A stretch of 64,000 nt of DNA from Oscillatoria acuminata PCC 6304 (GTDB lineage Bacteria; Cyanobacteriota; Cyanobacteriia; Cyanobacteriales; Laspinemataceae). Position numbers and translations under genes: made by a program. Below are positions 27,111-35,841 of the stretch, piece by piece; the first letter of the stretch is position 1; the number at the start of each line of letters is the position of its first letter. The DNA lies in NCBI RefSeq assembly GCF_000317105.1, contig NC_019693.1, positions 4,961,227 through 5,025,226 on the forward strand. The letters are read 5' to 3'. The notes below the pieces were generated by a model. The model saw nothing but the letters and a program-made list of their open reading frames with translations, did no database searches and had not been told where the DNA came from.

Positions 27111-29100
27111 CAATTCCGGAAGGGTCACCACCGGCAATATTGAAACCATTGCCCACAATGGTAACTCCGGTAATATTTCCGTAACGGCTGAAAAAGATAT
27201 ACTTACCGGAGACATTCGGTCCATCGGCGGAAACAATAGTGGTAATATTCAAGTCGAAAGTCGGTGGGGTACGATTACTACCGGCGATATTGAAAGTATA
27301 GCGGGAACCGGAACTGCCGGAGATATTAGCCTCTATGCTGACGGAGAGATTAACACCGGAAATGTGACCTCAACTGGAGCCTTGGGGGGTGGAAATATCG
27401 ATCTCAACAGCAAGACTGGAGAGGTGAATACCGGAACCGTCTTGACGAATGGCGAACAACTGGATATTTCTGAAGGGAGTGCGATCGCCCCCACCGAAGA
27501 ACCGGATGCGTTCGTAGTACCCTGGATTGAGCAGAGTAACTTGCTGCCACAGACGTTAGAAACCCAGCAAGCGGGGAATCCTAACGCAACCCAAGAACTG
27601 AATCCTGTCCTGACTGTAGATCCAGGGATTAACATAGCCCAACAAAACCTTGAAATGCAGCAAGTCTTATCAAGGACCGGAGACAGCCTTGCTATAACAA
27701 GTATGGTTAACAGCGATCGCATTGGACTGCAAGGGTTGCAAAATAATAGTACCCTCAACAGTATGATGCAGGCGATCGGGATCAGCGACCTCAAAAGTGT
27801 AACCGATAGCATCAGCGATCGCACCTCTACCACCCAACAAATTCTGCAAGCCCTCAACGCCTTTCATAGCAGTCCCCTAGGCATCTCCTCTGGGGATGCC
27901 GTCGCCGCCCTCGAACAAAGCCGGGATGACGAATATAGCGAATATTTCGGCACTAATTTCTCCCAAAGATTAATGAACAGTGCCTCCTTGAAGGATGCCT
28001 TAGTCAAAATTACCGCAGAAACCGGGTACCAGTTCGCCGTCATTTATATCACCGCCTTACCCAGTCAACTGGAACTGATCCTGTTTACCGCAGATGGACA
28101 ACCGATACGCAAAACCATTCCGGAAGCTCCCCGAGAACAACTCCTAGAAGTCGTCAACCAATTTCGCGGTGAACTCACCAATCCCCGACGTTTCAATTCC
28201 CAGAGTTATCTCAAATCCTCCCAACAATTATATAACTGGCTGATTGCCCCGATCGCCGCAGACTTAGAAGCGGCAGGGATTAATACCCTCATGTTCAGCA
28301 TGGATGCCGGATTGCGTTCGTTACCCATCGCTGCCTTACATGATGGAGAACAGTTTCTCGTCGAAAAATATAGCTTGAGTCAGATTCCCTCCGTCAGCTT
28401 GATTGATACCACCTATCGTGCCTTACAGGATACAAGGGTTTTAGCAATGGGCGCATCCACCTTTACCGAACTGTCCCCCTTACCAGCAGTTCCCGTAGAA
28501 CTCACCACCATTGCCAGTCGCTTATGGCAAGGCGAAGCCTTTATCAACGAACAGTTTACCCGAGAGAATTTACTCCAACAACGGCAAAGCTATCCCTATC
28601 CCATCATTCACCTAGCTACTCACGGCGAATTTAAGTCCGGCAGTCCCAGTGAATCCTATATTCAATTATGGGATGACCAACTGCAACTCGATCGGATTCG
28701 GGAAATGGGTTGGAACAGTCCCGTCGTAGAGTTATTAGTCCTTTCTGCCTGTCGCACTGCATTAGGGGACGAACGCGCCGAATTAGGCTTTGCTGGGTTA
28801 GCCGTCCAAGCCGGAGTCAAATCCGCCTTAGCCTCCCTCTGGTACGTCAGCGATGAAGGAACTCTAGCACTGATGACCGAGTTTTATACCCACCTCACCG
28901 ATGCCAAAATTAAAGCGGAAGCCTTACGAGAAGCCCAAATTGCCATGATTCGCGGAGAAGTCCGGATCGAAGGGGGACAGTTACTCGGAACCGGCAATCT
29001 GGAAGGCATCACCCTCCCTTCGGGTTTGCAAAATCAACGTCTCTCCTTTGCTCATCCTTATTTTTGGTCCAGTTTCACCTTAATTGGCAGTCCCTGGTAG
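27100..29100 (+). CDS. C-terminal continuation of paralogue 2: repeats and CHAT protease domain
   Basis: The +1-shifted frame continuing the preceding gene. Coding similarity starts at GAT 27100 (DVNSNSGRVTTGNIETIAHN). Any upstream start in this frame would be an out-of-frame artefact, and no ribosome site is present, so it is best read as part of one gene. After ~130 residues of repeats and an Ala/Gln/Pro linker, the last ~390 residues form a CHAT domain with HLATHGEF and LSACRTALGD (His/Cys dyad). The closing sequence HPYFWSSFTLIGSPW nearly matches paralogue 1. The CHAT domain is much more conserved between the paralogues than the repeats are. Confidence 0.75.
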   Translation, partial: DVNSNSGRVTTGNIETIAHNGNSGNISVTAEKDILTGDIRSIGGNNSGNIQVESRWGTITTGDIESIAGTGTAGDISLYADGEINTGNVTSTGALGGGNIDLNSKTGEVNTGTVLTNGEQLDISEGSAIAPTEEPDAFVVPWIEQSNLLPQTLETQQAGNPNATQELNPVLTVDPGINIAQQNLEMQQVLSRTGDSLAITSMVNSDRIGLQGLQNNSTLNSMMQAIGISDLKSVTDSISDRTSTTQQILQALNAFHSSPLGISSGDAVAALEQSRDDEYSEYFGTNFSQRLMNSASLKDALVKITAETGYQFAVIYITALPSQLELILFTADGQPIRKTIPEAPREQLLEVVNQFRGELTNPRRFNSQSYLKSSQQLYNWLIAPIAADLEAAGINTLMFSMDAGLRSLPIAALHDGEQFLVEKYSLSQIPSVSLIDTTYRALQDTRVLAMGASTFTELSPLPAVPVELTTIASRLWQGEAFINEQFTRENLLQQRQSYPYPIIHLATHGEFKSGSPSESYIQLWDDQLQLDRIREMGWNSPVVELLVLSACRTALGDERAELGFAGLAVQAGVKSALASLWYVSDEGTLALMTEFYTHLTDAKIKAEALREAQIAMIRGEVRIEGGQLLGTGNLEGITLPSGLQNQRLSFAHPYFWSSFTLIGSPW

Positions 29101-29145
29101 GGGAGATGGGGGAGATGGGGAAGCAGGGGAAGCAGGGGAAGATGG

Positions 29146-29156
29146 GTCCTCGTGAC
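29146..29156. repeat. 11-bp target-site duplication, left copy
   Basis: GTCCTCGTGAC directly precedes the inverted-repeat end TAGCCCTGTCAAGGTG and recurs exactly at 31868-31878 directly after the opposite end. Confidence 0.85.
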
Positions 29157-29355
29157 TAGCCCTGTCAAGGTGTGTAGATTGTAGGGGCGTATTGCATACG
29201 CCCTCTTTTGGGCGTATGCAATACGCCCCTACAAGAAACCCTGATTTTTCGTCATTAAATTTACCTCTTGTAGGGGCGCGAGAGTGATCGCCTGTCCAAG
29301 AAACCCTGATTTATTAGGGGTCGAGAATGGAGTCACCTCCATCCCCTCCCATTCA

Positions 29356-29389
29356 GAACCGGACATGAGACTTTCACCTCATCCGGCTC
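29356..29389 (-). ncRNA. Group II intron domain V
   Basis: A 34-nt hairpin reading GAGCCGGATGAGG, TGAAAG loop, TCTCATGTCCGGTTC on the minus strand. It has the GAAA tetraloop and the AGC catalytic triad near its 5' end, the most conserved part of the ribozyme. It lies 43 bases from the 3' splice site, with domain VI between. Confidence 0.9.
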
Positions 29390-29408
29390 CTAGTTTAGAC
29401 GCCCATTG

Positions 29409-31166
29409 TCATTGGTACGACTTGACGTTCTGCATATCTTCAGCCGTCTTTTTATCGTGACAGTGCCGATGCAATAACTGTAGATTTCGGTATTCATCTT
29501 TACCTCCCATTGAGAGCGGCTGGATGTGGTCAACCTCCATCAAGTCTTCCATTGCGAAATATTGTCCGCAACGTGAACATCGGCCTGAGTGCTTTTTAAG
29601 CAATTTTGCTACTCGCATTGGAACTTCTAATGAGGTTCCTCTTCTAGTTGCCCAATAACTCCAATTTCCGTCATACGGGGATGCTTCTGGCTTGACCAAT
29701 GTATGCCTTGTAATTTGAGTATAGGAGTGTTTCCAGAGACTTAATCCGTCTTTTGCTTGAAACAGCCACTTCTCATTTCTTTCCTTTCCGTTTCCGATTT
29801 TAACCGTGACCTTATGGAAATATTTTCTCAGCTTTTCAAGGTTTGCCTGACCGCATCTTGATACTGTCCATGCCCTCAATTGTTGCCAAATGTTATAGTC
29901 CATTTGGCTGAAGGTTTCCGCTGAAACTACCCCTGAGTAGTAATTACTCCAACCTCTAATGATTGGGTTTAGTCTACTTATTAGGGCCGCTTGGGGTGCA
30001 GTTTTATGATTTTTGATGACACCCTTTAATGCTTCACTGTGGGCTTTGATTGCTTTGGCGCTTGGCTTGATATGGGTTTTATGCCCGATTAGTCTGCTGT
30101 TTGCGCCTCCTGTTTTCCCGGACTTGTATTTACCTACTGGATATTGCCTAATGGTAAATCCGAGGAAATCAAATCCTGGGGTGACCTTTTCTCCATTTAC
30201 TTCGATTTCTCTAAGTGTGTGGCATATTTTGGTCTTTTCAGGTTTAAGCTCAAGTCCTACGGGCTTTAGCCAGTTTTCCAAAGCTATCTTGCATTGATTG
30301 ATGATTTCAATCTCTGGTGAGATTACTACGAAATCATCGGCATATCTGATTAAGGTGGCCTTGACTTTCTGACCTTGAATTAAAGGATACAGTTCTTCGA
30401 TTAACCTGGCCATTCCATCCAATGCAATGTTGGCCAGGAGCGGACTTATCACTCCTCCTTGGGGTGTCCCGCTTGGGGTCTCCTCAAATACGCCATTATC
30501 CACTACCCCTGCCTTTAACCATTGTTTGATTTGGCGACGGTGTTGTGAACAACAATCTAATTTGGACAGTAGGTATTCATGGTTAATCTTGTCGAAGCAT
30601 TTGGTTATATCTGCATCTAGGACATAATAACTGCCCTTATTTATAGATGCGTAGATGCGACCTATTGCGTCGTGGGCAGAGCGTCCTGGTCGGAAACCAT
30701 AGCTCGTCCCTTCAAACCTAGCTTCCCATTCGGGTTCTAAGGCTTGTTTAACCAAGGCTTGCTCGGCTCTATCTCTAATAGTTGGGATACCCAATGGGCG
30801 CTTTTCATTACGTCCTGGTTTGGGAATCCAAACCCTTCTGAGTGCTTTGGCTAAGAATTGTTCACCAAGGTCCTTAACAAGTTCGAGGCGTTGTTCGGGT
30901 TTTAAGGATTTTACCCCATCTATCCCTGCCGTCCTCTTGCCTTGGTTGTCTTGGGTCACTTTCCTAACCGCTAAGAGCCTCGCGTAATATGACGAGGTTA
31001 GAAGTTTTTGCAACCTTCTGGCTTTGGCATCCTGTCCCGATTTAGCCGCTTGGAAAATACGTTTTTGCAACTTAAATACTTTCCTTTGAACTTTTGCCCA
31101 AGGAATTGCATTCCATGTTTCCGTAGTCTTTAAACTCGTATTAACCTTGTTCATTGCTACTGTCAT
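29409..31166 (-). CDS. ltrA: Group II intron reverse transcriptase/maturase with HNH endonuclease
   Basis: A 585-residue intron-encoded protein. An N-terminal RT-0 region (~1-90) is followed by fingers/palm RT motifs including GTPQGGVISPLLANI and the catalytic YADD (IRYADDFVVI). Next come the maturase X domain (~375-470; LNPIIRGWSNYYSGV) and a C-terminal HNH domain with CSRCGQYF, EVDHIQP and CHDKKTAED (~530-575). It splices its host intron and drives retrohoming by target-primed reverse transcription. No stop or frameshift was found. Sequence style fits the chloroplast-like group common in cyanobacteria. Confidence 0.95.
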   Translation of the reverse strand: MTVAMNKVNTSLKTTETWNAIPWAKVQRKVFKLQKRIFQAAKSGQDAKARRLQKLLTSSYYARLLAVRKVTQDNQGKRTAGIDGVKSLKPEQRLELVKDLGEQFLAKALRRVWIPKPGRNEKRPLGIPTIRDRAEQALVKQALEPEWEARFEGTSYGFRPGRSAHDAIGRIYASINKGSYYVLDADITKCFDKINHEYLLSKLDCCSQHRRQIKQWLKAGVVDNGVFEETPSGTPQGGVISPLLANIALDGMARLIEELYPLIQGQKVKATLIRYADDFVVISPEIEIINQCKIALENWLKPVGLELKPEKTKICHTLREIEVNGEKVTPGFDFLGFTIRQYPVGKYKSGKTGGANSRLIGHKTHIKPSAKAIKAHSEALKGVIKNHKTAPQAALISRLNPIIRGWSNYYSGVVSAETFSQMDYNIWQQLRAWTVSRCGQANLEKLRKYFHKVTVKIGNGKERNEKWLFQAKDGLSLWKHSYTQITRHTLVKPEASPYDGNWSYWATRRGTSLEVPMRVAKLLKKHSGRCSRCGQYFAMEDLMEVDHIQPLSMGGKDEYRNLQLLHRHCHDKKTAEDMQNVKSYQ

Positions 31167-31867
31167 CTATCCATTGCGTCTAAACCGTAACCTGTTAGCC
31201 TATCCATTCCATTACAGAATGGCGTTTGCTTCGGGTTACATCTCACCCCCTCAGTGCATCCGCTTACACTTATTACTACTTAGGAAATCGACCAATTTCT
31301 AAGAGCATCTGAGGGGTTATAACGTTCCGTCTATGTGGGTGATTCACTTTTTGGCTTGTCCTATCTCCCGGTGGAATTGAGGGTCTGTGTAGAGGAAGAC
31401 GAAAAGCCTCTACCTTTCCACGTATCCTTTTTGGATGCAGTGTTTCATCCCATTTCACTGCTAATTTTTTACGAGAGTTCAGGCCGGACATTCAGTTTCC
31501 TTAGCCGTGAGCGATTAGCAGTGGTCTCTATCCTAGGTTGGTCTACCTATTAGAGCCTTCCGTTCCCCGCTTCAATCCTAGGGTCGTGACTCCTAAAACT
31601 GGGGGTGGCTATCGCCGTTGCACCTGAAAAGTGTTGGCAACAAATTATTGCACTACTCATCAGAACCCTGTGCCGTCCTACCTTGAGTACCAAATTGGTA
31701 ACTCATTTGGACACGCATAGACAGTTATGAGGTCATCTGGGACGAGTCCCTTTATCTAACCCAAGGGGGGTTAAAGCCTCACTGGGGGTTATTTCAGGCA
31801 TTTCAGCCTTATTTCACTCCCAAACGTTTCGCACTTCGTCATTAAATTTATCACCTTGACAGGGCTA

Positions 31868-31978
31868 GTCCTCGTGACTGGGCTTCAGCCGAGTCACGCA
31901 CGGGAGGCTCTGCCTCCAGGCTTGTAGCAGGCGGCAGAGCCGCAAGAAGTGCGTATCACGGCAGAGCCATGATACGAG
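31868..31978. repeat. Target-site duplication (31868-31878) and REP-like hairpin cluster
   Basis: The right copy of the 11-bp duplication starts a stretch of three short inverted repeats: CGTGACT/AGTCACG, GGAGGC/GCCTCC and GTATCA/TGATAC, with GGCAGAGCC-type words. Such hairpin clusters are common dispersed repeats in filamentous cyanobacteria. The miniature element inserted at its left edge. Confidence 0.6.
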
Positions 31979-31993
31979 ATCGACTATCTCCCC

Positions 31994-32047
31994 CATCCTC
32001 CCCATCCTCCCCATCCTCCCCATCCTCCCCATCCTCCCCATCCTCCC
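31994..32047. repeat. Six tandem copies of CATCCTCCC
   Basis: A perfect 9-bp repeat array, pyrimidine-rich on the plus strand, followed by a degenerate unit. It is 90 bp upstream of the phosphoglucomutase start. The other side of the element, at 29101-29146, is purine-rich (GGGAGATGGG-type). Confidence 0.9.
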
Positions 32048-32135
32048 CATCTCCCCCATCCAAGGACCAACCACCAATGACCAAGGACAAATCCTGTACT
32101 ATTAGGGTGAAGTGCGTTCAGAGAGACTAGCAAAC

Positions 32136-33575
32136 ATGAGTGCAGCAGGCACCTCAGAGGAAATCGTATTTGGGACCGATGGATGGCGGGGGATTATCGC
32201 CCGAGATTTTACCTTTGCCAACGTGCGGAAGGTGACGAGGGCGATCGCCGCTTATCTGGAAACCGCCTACAGTAAAGATAAACCCGTTTTAATTGCTTAT
32301 GACCCCCGCTTTTTAGCCGACCAATTTTCTCGAACAGCGGCGGAAGTCTTAGTAGATTTGGGTTGGACTGTCAAGATGACGGACCGGGATTGTCCGACTC
32401 CGGTAATTGCTTATAATGCCCGCCATCTCAATACTGCCGGTGCGTTGATGTTCACCGCCTCCCACAACCCGGCCCCTTATTGTGGCATTAAATATATCCC
32501 GGATTATGCGGGTCCTGCTACCCCAGAAATCACCGATACCATTGTGGCAAATATTGCCAAGACATCGGATGAACCGCCCTCGGGTAAGAATACCGATAAA
32601 ATTTCCATTTTTGACCCTAAACCCGCTTATCTGGAATTCCTCTACACCTTGCTGGATGTGGATACCATTCGCAAGGCGAAACTCAAGGTCAAATATGATG
32701 CATTGTATTCCACTTCCCGGGGTTATTTAGACCTAGTTTTAGACCATTGCGGTTGCGAAACCGAAAGTTTCCACACTTGGCGTGATGTCCTGTTTGGGGG
32801 AGGAATGCCCGAACCCAAAGGGGAAATGCTGGTGGAGTTGGTAGAGGCAGTCAAAAAGGATAATGCCGATTTGGGTTTGGCAACCGATGGCGATGCCGAT
32901 CGCTTCGGAATTGTCGATGAAAAAGGCAATGTTCTCACCCCCAATACCATCTTGCTGTTATTAGCCAAGCATTTGCTCCAAAATAAAGGCAAAAAAGGCG
33001 CAATTGTTCGCACCGTTGCCACCACCCACCTGTTAGATAACCTGGCAGAAAAATACGGTTTAACCCTCTATGAAACCGCTGTTGGGTTTAAATATGTTGG
33101 GGAAAAAATGCGGGAAACTGATGTACTCATCGGCGGGGAAGAATCCGGTGGTTTGAGCATCTTGGGTCACATTCCCGAAAAAGATGGCATTCTGGCTGAT
33201 ATGTTGGTGGCAGAAGCAATCGCCTTCGCCGGTAAACCCCTGAGTCAATTGGTGGAAGAGGTGATTGCCGAAGCTGGCGGTCCTCTCTATAACAACCGTC
33301 TGGATTTACATTTGACCGAAGCGCACAAATCAGCGGTTCTCGACGCTTACCTGAAAAATCCTCCGACCGAAGTCGCTGGAATTAAGGTCAAAGAAGTGGG
33401 TCGCAAAGATGGAATTAAACTCTATCTTGAAGATGGCGGTTGGATATTGTTGCGTCCTTCGGGAACGGAACCTTTGATTCGGGTTTATATGGAAACCAAT
33501 TCTCCCGAAAAACTCCAAAAAGTCGGCCAAGAAATGCAGGCAAAAATCGATAAACTGGCCCCGGTTGCTGCCTAG
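32136..33575 (+). CDS. Phosphoglucomutase/phosphomannomutase family protein
   Basis: A 479-residue alpha-D-phosphohexomutase from ATG 32136 (a GTG at 32112 is in frame but less likely). All four active-site loops are visible: phosphoserine loop TASHNP (~106-111), Mg-binding DGDADRFG (~250), sugar-binding GGEESGG (~336) and phosphate-binding RPSGTEPLIRVY (~448). It interconverts hexose 1- and 6-phosphates for glycogen, sucrose and cell-surface polysaccharide synthesis; glucose versus mannose preference cannot be read from sequence. A terminator follows at 33589-33616. Confidence 0.92.
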   Translation: MSAAGTSEEIVFGTDGWRGIIARDFTFANVRKVTRAIAAYLETAYSKDKPVLIAYDPRFLADQFSRTAAEVLVDLGWTVKMTDRDCPTPVIAYNARHLNTAGALMFTASHNPAPYCGIKYIPDYAGPATPEITDTIVANIAKTSDEPPSGKNTDKISIFDPKPAYLEFLYTLLDVDTIRKAKLKVKYDALYSTSRGYLDLVLDHCGCETESFHTWRDVLFGGGMPEPKGEMLVELVEAVKKDNADLGLATDGDADRFGIVDEKGNVLTPNTILLLLAKHLLQNKGKKGAIVRTVATTHLLDNLAEKYGLTLYETAVGFKYVGEKMRETDVLIGGEESGGLSILGHIPEKDGILADMLVAEAIAFAGKPLSQLVEEVIAEAGGPLYNNRLDLHLTEAHKSAVLDAYLKNPPTEVAGIKVKEVGRKDGIKLYLEDGGWILLRPSGTEPLIRVYMETNSPEKLQKVGQEMQAKIDKLAPVAA

Positions 33576-33588
33576 TAACCCCCCAAAG

Positions 33589-33616
33589 AACGGCAGGGGT
33601 TGAACTCCCTGCCGTT
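33589..33616 (+). terminator. Hairpin after phosphohexomutase gene
   Basis: Perfect 10-bp stem AACGGCAGGG / CCCTGCCGTT, eight-base loop, followed by TGTTGCTGT. It begins 13 bases after the stop codon. The sequence resembles the outer stem of the repeat at 8867-9105, so a repeat may serve as terminator. Confidence 0.6.
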
Positions 33617-33643
33617 TGTTGCTGTAAAAGAGGTTAAAATATT

Positions 33644-33874
33644 ATGCCCATTACCAAACTGATTCCAATCTTAGTCAGTGCGATCGCCGCGATTTGGGTG
33701 GTGGCGACTGCCCTGCTATCCGTCCAAAATGCCGCCCCAGTTTCCTTGCAGTTTTTAGGATTTAGTTCGATTCCCCTTCCTGTGGGTCTGGTATTAGCGA
33801 CCAGTACCGGATTAGGGATGATTGGAGGGGCGCTGGCCCTGTCTGTGTTTAGTAAGGGGCGCAATTTTTCCTGA
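33644..33874 (+). CDS. LapA/DUF1049-like small membrane protein
   Basis: A 76-residue protein with two hydrophobic helices (LIPILVSAIAAIWVVATALL and LPVGLVLATSTGLGMIGGAL) separated by SVQNAAPVSLQFLG. The QN.xPVxLxFL motif between helices is typical of the LapA/DUF1049 family of inner-membrane proteins (linked to lipopolysaccharide assembly in proteobacteria; role in cyanobacteria unclear). A GAGG-type site lies ~10 bases before ATG 33644. Confidence 0.75.
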   Translation: MPITKLIPILVSAIAAIWVVATALLSVQNAAPVSLQFLGFSSIPLPVGLVLATSTGLGMIGGALALSVFSKGRNFS

Positions 33875-34083
33875 GTCTGAATACTCGGGTTCCATTGCAA
33901 CGGAATTGAGTGAATTGAACCCCTTGACAAACGGGATAAAATCGGATAAGAGTTTAACTCAATTCCCAAAACCCGACTGCCTTGTTCTGTCCCCTAAAAC
34001 TTTTATATTTAACTCCTCTCTAACCGCATCTAAACTCTCAACCTAGACCCCTAAAAATCCCTTTAACCTATTTTTAACAAGCC

Positions 34084-35601
34084 ATGCACAAAGCAAAATT
34101 AGCGCGGCGGTTTTCCTTAGTCCTGTTAGCGACGACGTTCTGTAGTTCAATGCCTAGGGTCGTCGGGGCGATCGCCTCCGAACCCCTCTCAACTTCCCCC
34201 ATGCAGGCGATCGCCTCGGCACCGGAACTGAGAATCTGGGAATTTGACCCCTATACCAACGAACTGCAAATCACCGTCCCCGAAGGCGTCACCCCAGACT
34301 ATTCCATCCTCACAGACCCCTTACGGATTGCGATCGATATCCCCAATGGTGACAATCCCGTACAATCTAGCGCCGAAACCTATCAAGGGATCGTCCGGGA
34401 AATTCGGATTGCTCAAATGGACTCAGGGGTCACCCGGATTGTCATGGAATTTGCACCAGGAGTCACCCTCGACTCCAACCCCGTCACCGTCACCCCGATC
34501 GGACAAAGCAATCGCTGGGTGGTTCGTCCAGCAGTGCAACTGGCAGACTCCCTCCCCACGACGGTAACCGAACCGAGTACGGACCCAAATGCGGACCTTC
34601 GCACCCTGCCCATGTTACCGCCATCGGCAGCGAATCAGCCCCCAGCCATTTCCTTACCGTCACCGACCCTGGAATCGGCGGAATTTAACCCCAACTCAGA
34701 ACTGGAGCAAATGCCCATTCTGAATGTGCCGCCCCCGCCACCGCCCCCGCAACTCTCGGAATTAAACATCCCTGTTGAGGATGCCCGATCGCTGGAATTA
34801 ACCGAGGATTTAGAGTTTGAATTGCCGGTGGAAACCTCAACTGGCGTAAATAGCACCCCCACCGTCACGGTTCCCCCGGTGGAAAGTGCCTCGGTTGAGG
34901 AGGCGATCGGGCAGAGTACCCCCATTCCGGTGAATCAGGAACCCGAAATTTCACCGCCAGCGCCCTCTCCAGCTATGGAAACACCCACGGCCCTAAATCC
35001 GGGGACCGATGGTATCCTCGCCTTTGGACAACCCCTGCCAACCACCGGGGCGATCGCACCTCGTTCCGAACCCGTAACCGCTGAAACTCCCCCATCGATT
35101 CCGGAGGAAGTTGCGGCGAATATCCCGTCTGATGTGTTGCTGTCTTCCGGGACCGTTTTGGTCCTGAACTATCCCGGTTCCGTGGCGATCGCCTTAGAAG
35201 ATCGCCTCCCCAGACAAGAAGTCCTGATCGTGTATTCCGACATTTACGATCGCACCGGCCAATTAGTTGCCCCCGTTGGCACCCCAGTGATTGGCAGTTT
35301 CGTGCGCGATCGGGGAAAAATTCGCTTTCAAACTCAATCCATCATCCTTGAAGGTCGGGCCATCCCCTTCCTCGCCCAATCTGACCCCCTTAACGGCAAT
35401 CGAGATATTTCCGAGAGAAGAACCATTAGCTACTCCGCAGTAGGGGCCGTTGCGGGCGCAGTCCTTGGGGGTTTAGCGGGCGGTCCTCTCTTAGGCGGTG
35501 CCGCTGCTGGTGCAGTCACCTCCCTTCTGCGTTCCGAAATCGCCGCCATTGTCGAACCCGGACAACTTCTCCCAGTCCGCTTAAGCGAACATTGGCGGTA
35601 A
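34084..35601 (+). CDS. Secreted AMIN-domain protein with VirB10/TrbI-like C-terminus
   Basis: A 505-residue protein. Residues 1-32 are a signal peptide (LVLLATTFCSSMPRVVGAIA). Residues ~48-150 are an AMIN domain (ELRIWEFDPYTNELQITVPE, DPLRIAIDIPN, RIVMEFAPGV), a periplasmic targeting module that binds cell wall or secretins. The middle (~160-360) is Pro/Thr/Glu-rich and low-complexity. The C-terminus (~365-505) resembles the beta-barrel end of VirB10/TrbI-type proteins (LIVYSDIYDRTGQLVAPVGT) and holds a Gly/Ala-rich hydrophobic segment (~445-475). Likely an envelope structural or trafficking protein. It converges with bicA on a shared terminator. Confidence 0.75.
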   Translation: MHKAKLARRFSLVLLATTFCSSMPRVVGAIASEPLSTSPMQAIASAPELRIWEFDPYTNELQITVPEGVTPDYSILTDPLRIAIDIPNGDNPVQSSAETYQGIVREIRIAQMDSGVTRIVMEFAPGVTLDSNPVTVTPIGQSNRWVVRPAVQLADSLPTTVTEPSTDPNADLRTLPMLPPSAANQPPAISLPSPTLESAEFNPNSELEQMPILNVPPPPPPPQLSELNIPVEDARSLELTEDLEFELPVETSTGVNSTPTVTVPPVESASVEEAIGQSTPIPVNQEPEISPPAPSPAMETPTALNPGTDGILAFGQPLPTTGAIAPRSEPVTAETPPSIPEEVAANIPSDVLLSSGTVLVLNYPGSVAIALEDRLPRQEVLIVYSDIYDRTGQLVAPVGTPVIGSFVRDRGKIRFQTQSIILEGRAIPFLAQSDPLNGNRDISERRTISYSAVGAVAGAVLGGLAGGPLLGGAAAGAVTSLLRSEIAAIVEPGQLLPVRLSEHWR

Positions 35602-35648
35602 TCATTCCCTCTATTGAGGCAGGACTTAGGCAATCTGTAACATCGAAA

Positions 35649-35690
35649 CCCAAATGTAGAGGCGATTCCCGAATCGCCTCTACATTTGGG
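35649..35690. repeat. Perfect 20-bp inverted repeat
   Basis: CCCAAATGTAGAGGCGATTC and its exact complement are separated by two bases. AGGACTTAGGCAA just upstream (~35625) and the AATGTAGAG/CTCTACATT core link it to the element at 42152-42255. Probably a miniature repeat, not a terminator. Confidence 0.8.
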
Positions 35691-35733
35691 ATAGACCTTT
35701 GAAAACCGGATTTTGGATCATCCCAAAACAGAC

Positions 35734-35768
35734 AAAGGGGGAGGCGATCGCATCGCCTCCCCCTTTTT
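35734..35768. terminator. Bidirectional terminator between AMIN gene and bicA
   Basis: Perfect 15-bp stem AAAGGGGGAGGCGAT / ATCGCCTCCCCCTTT with a CGC loop and T/A tracts on both sides, placed between two convergent genes. Confidence 0.85.
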
Positions 35769-35841
35769 CTGTACCGACCTGATGAACTGAATCAGATGGA
35801 TACCCAATCCCTGTTTTCAAAAACCCTTGAGGTTCTGGAAT

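Larger units (their letters stand above)
29313..31834 (-). mobile_element. Group II intron (2522 bp)
   Basis: On the minus strand the intron starts with GTGCGAAACG at 31834, matching the group II 5' consensus, and ends in CCCCTAAT at 29313 (AY end). The exon junction GACGAA|AAATCAGGG is fixed by an uninterrupted copy of the same site 50-75 bp away in the same element (~29239-29263). Order on the minus strand: 5' ribozyme domains (31167-31834), RT ORF (29409-31166), domain V (29389-29356), domain VI and 3' end. The ribozyme and ORF both look intact, so it may be active. Confidence 0.92.
29157..31867. mobile_element. Miniature inverted-repeat element interrupted by a group II intron
   Basis: Perfect 16-base terminal inverted repeats (29157-29172 TAGCCCTGTCAAGGTG and 31852-31867) are flanked by an 11-bp direct duplication. 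Without the intron (29313-31834) the element is 189 bp, non-coding, and matches the reverse complement of the core of 8867-9105. It includes TGTAGGGGCGTATTGCATAC-type inverted repeats at about 29185-29235. No transposase is present, so mobility needs an enzyme supplied elsewhere. It lies just after the CHAT gene stop. Confidence 0.85.

Noticed and set aside
31865-32077. Minus-strand frame with repeated MGR motif
   Set aside because: It is a translation of the 9-bp CATCCTCCC repeat array and REP-like hairpins, without ribosome site or protein-like composition.
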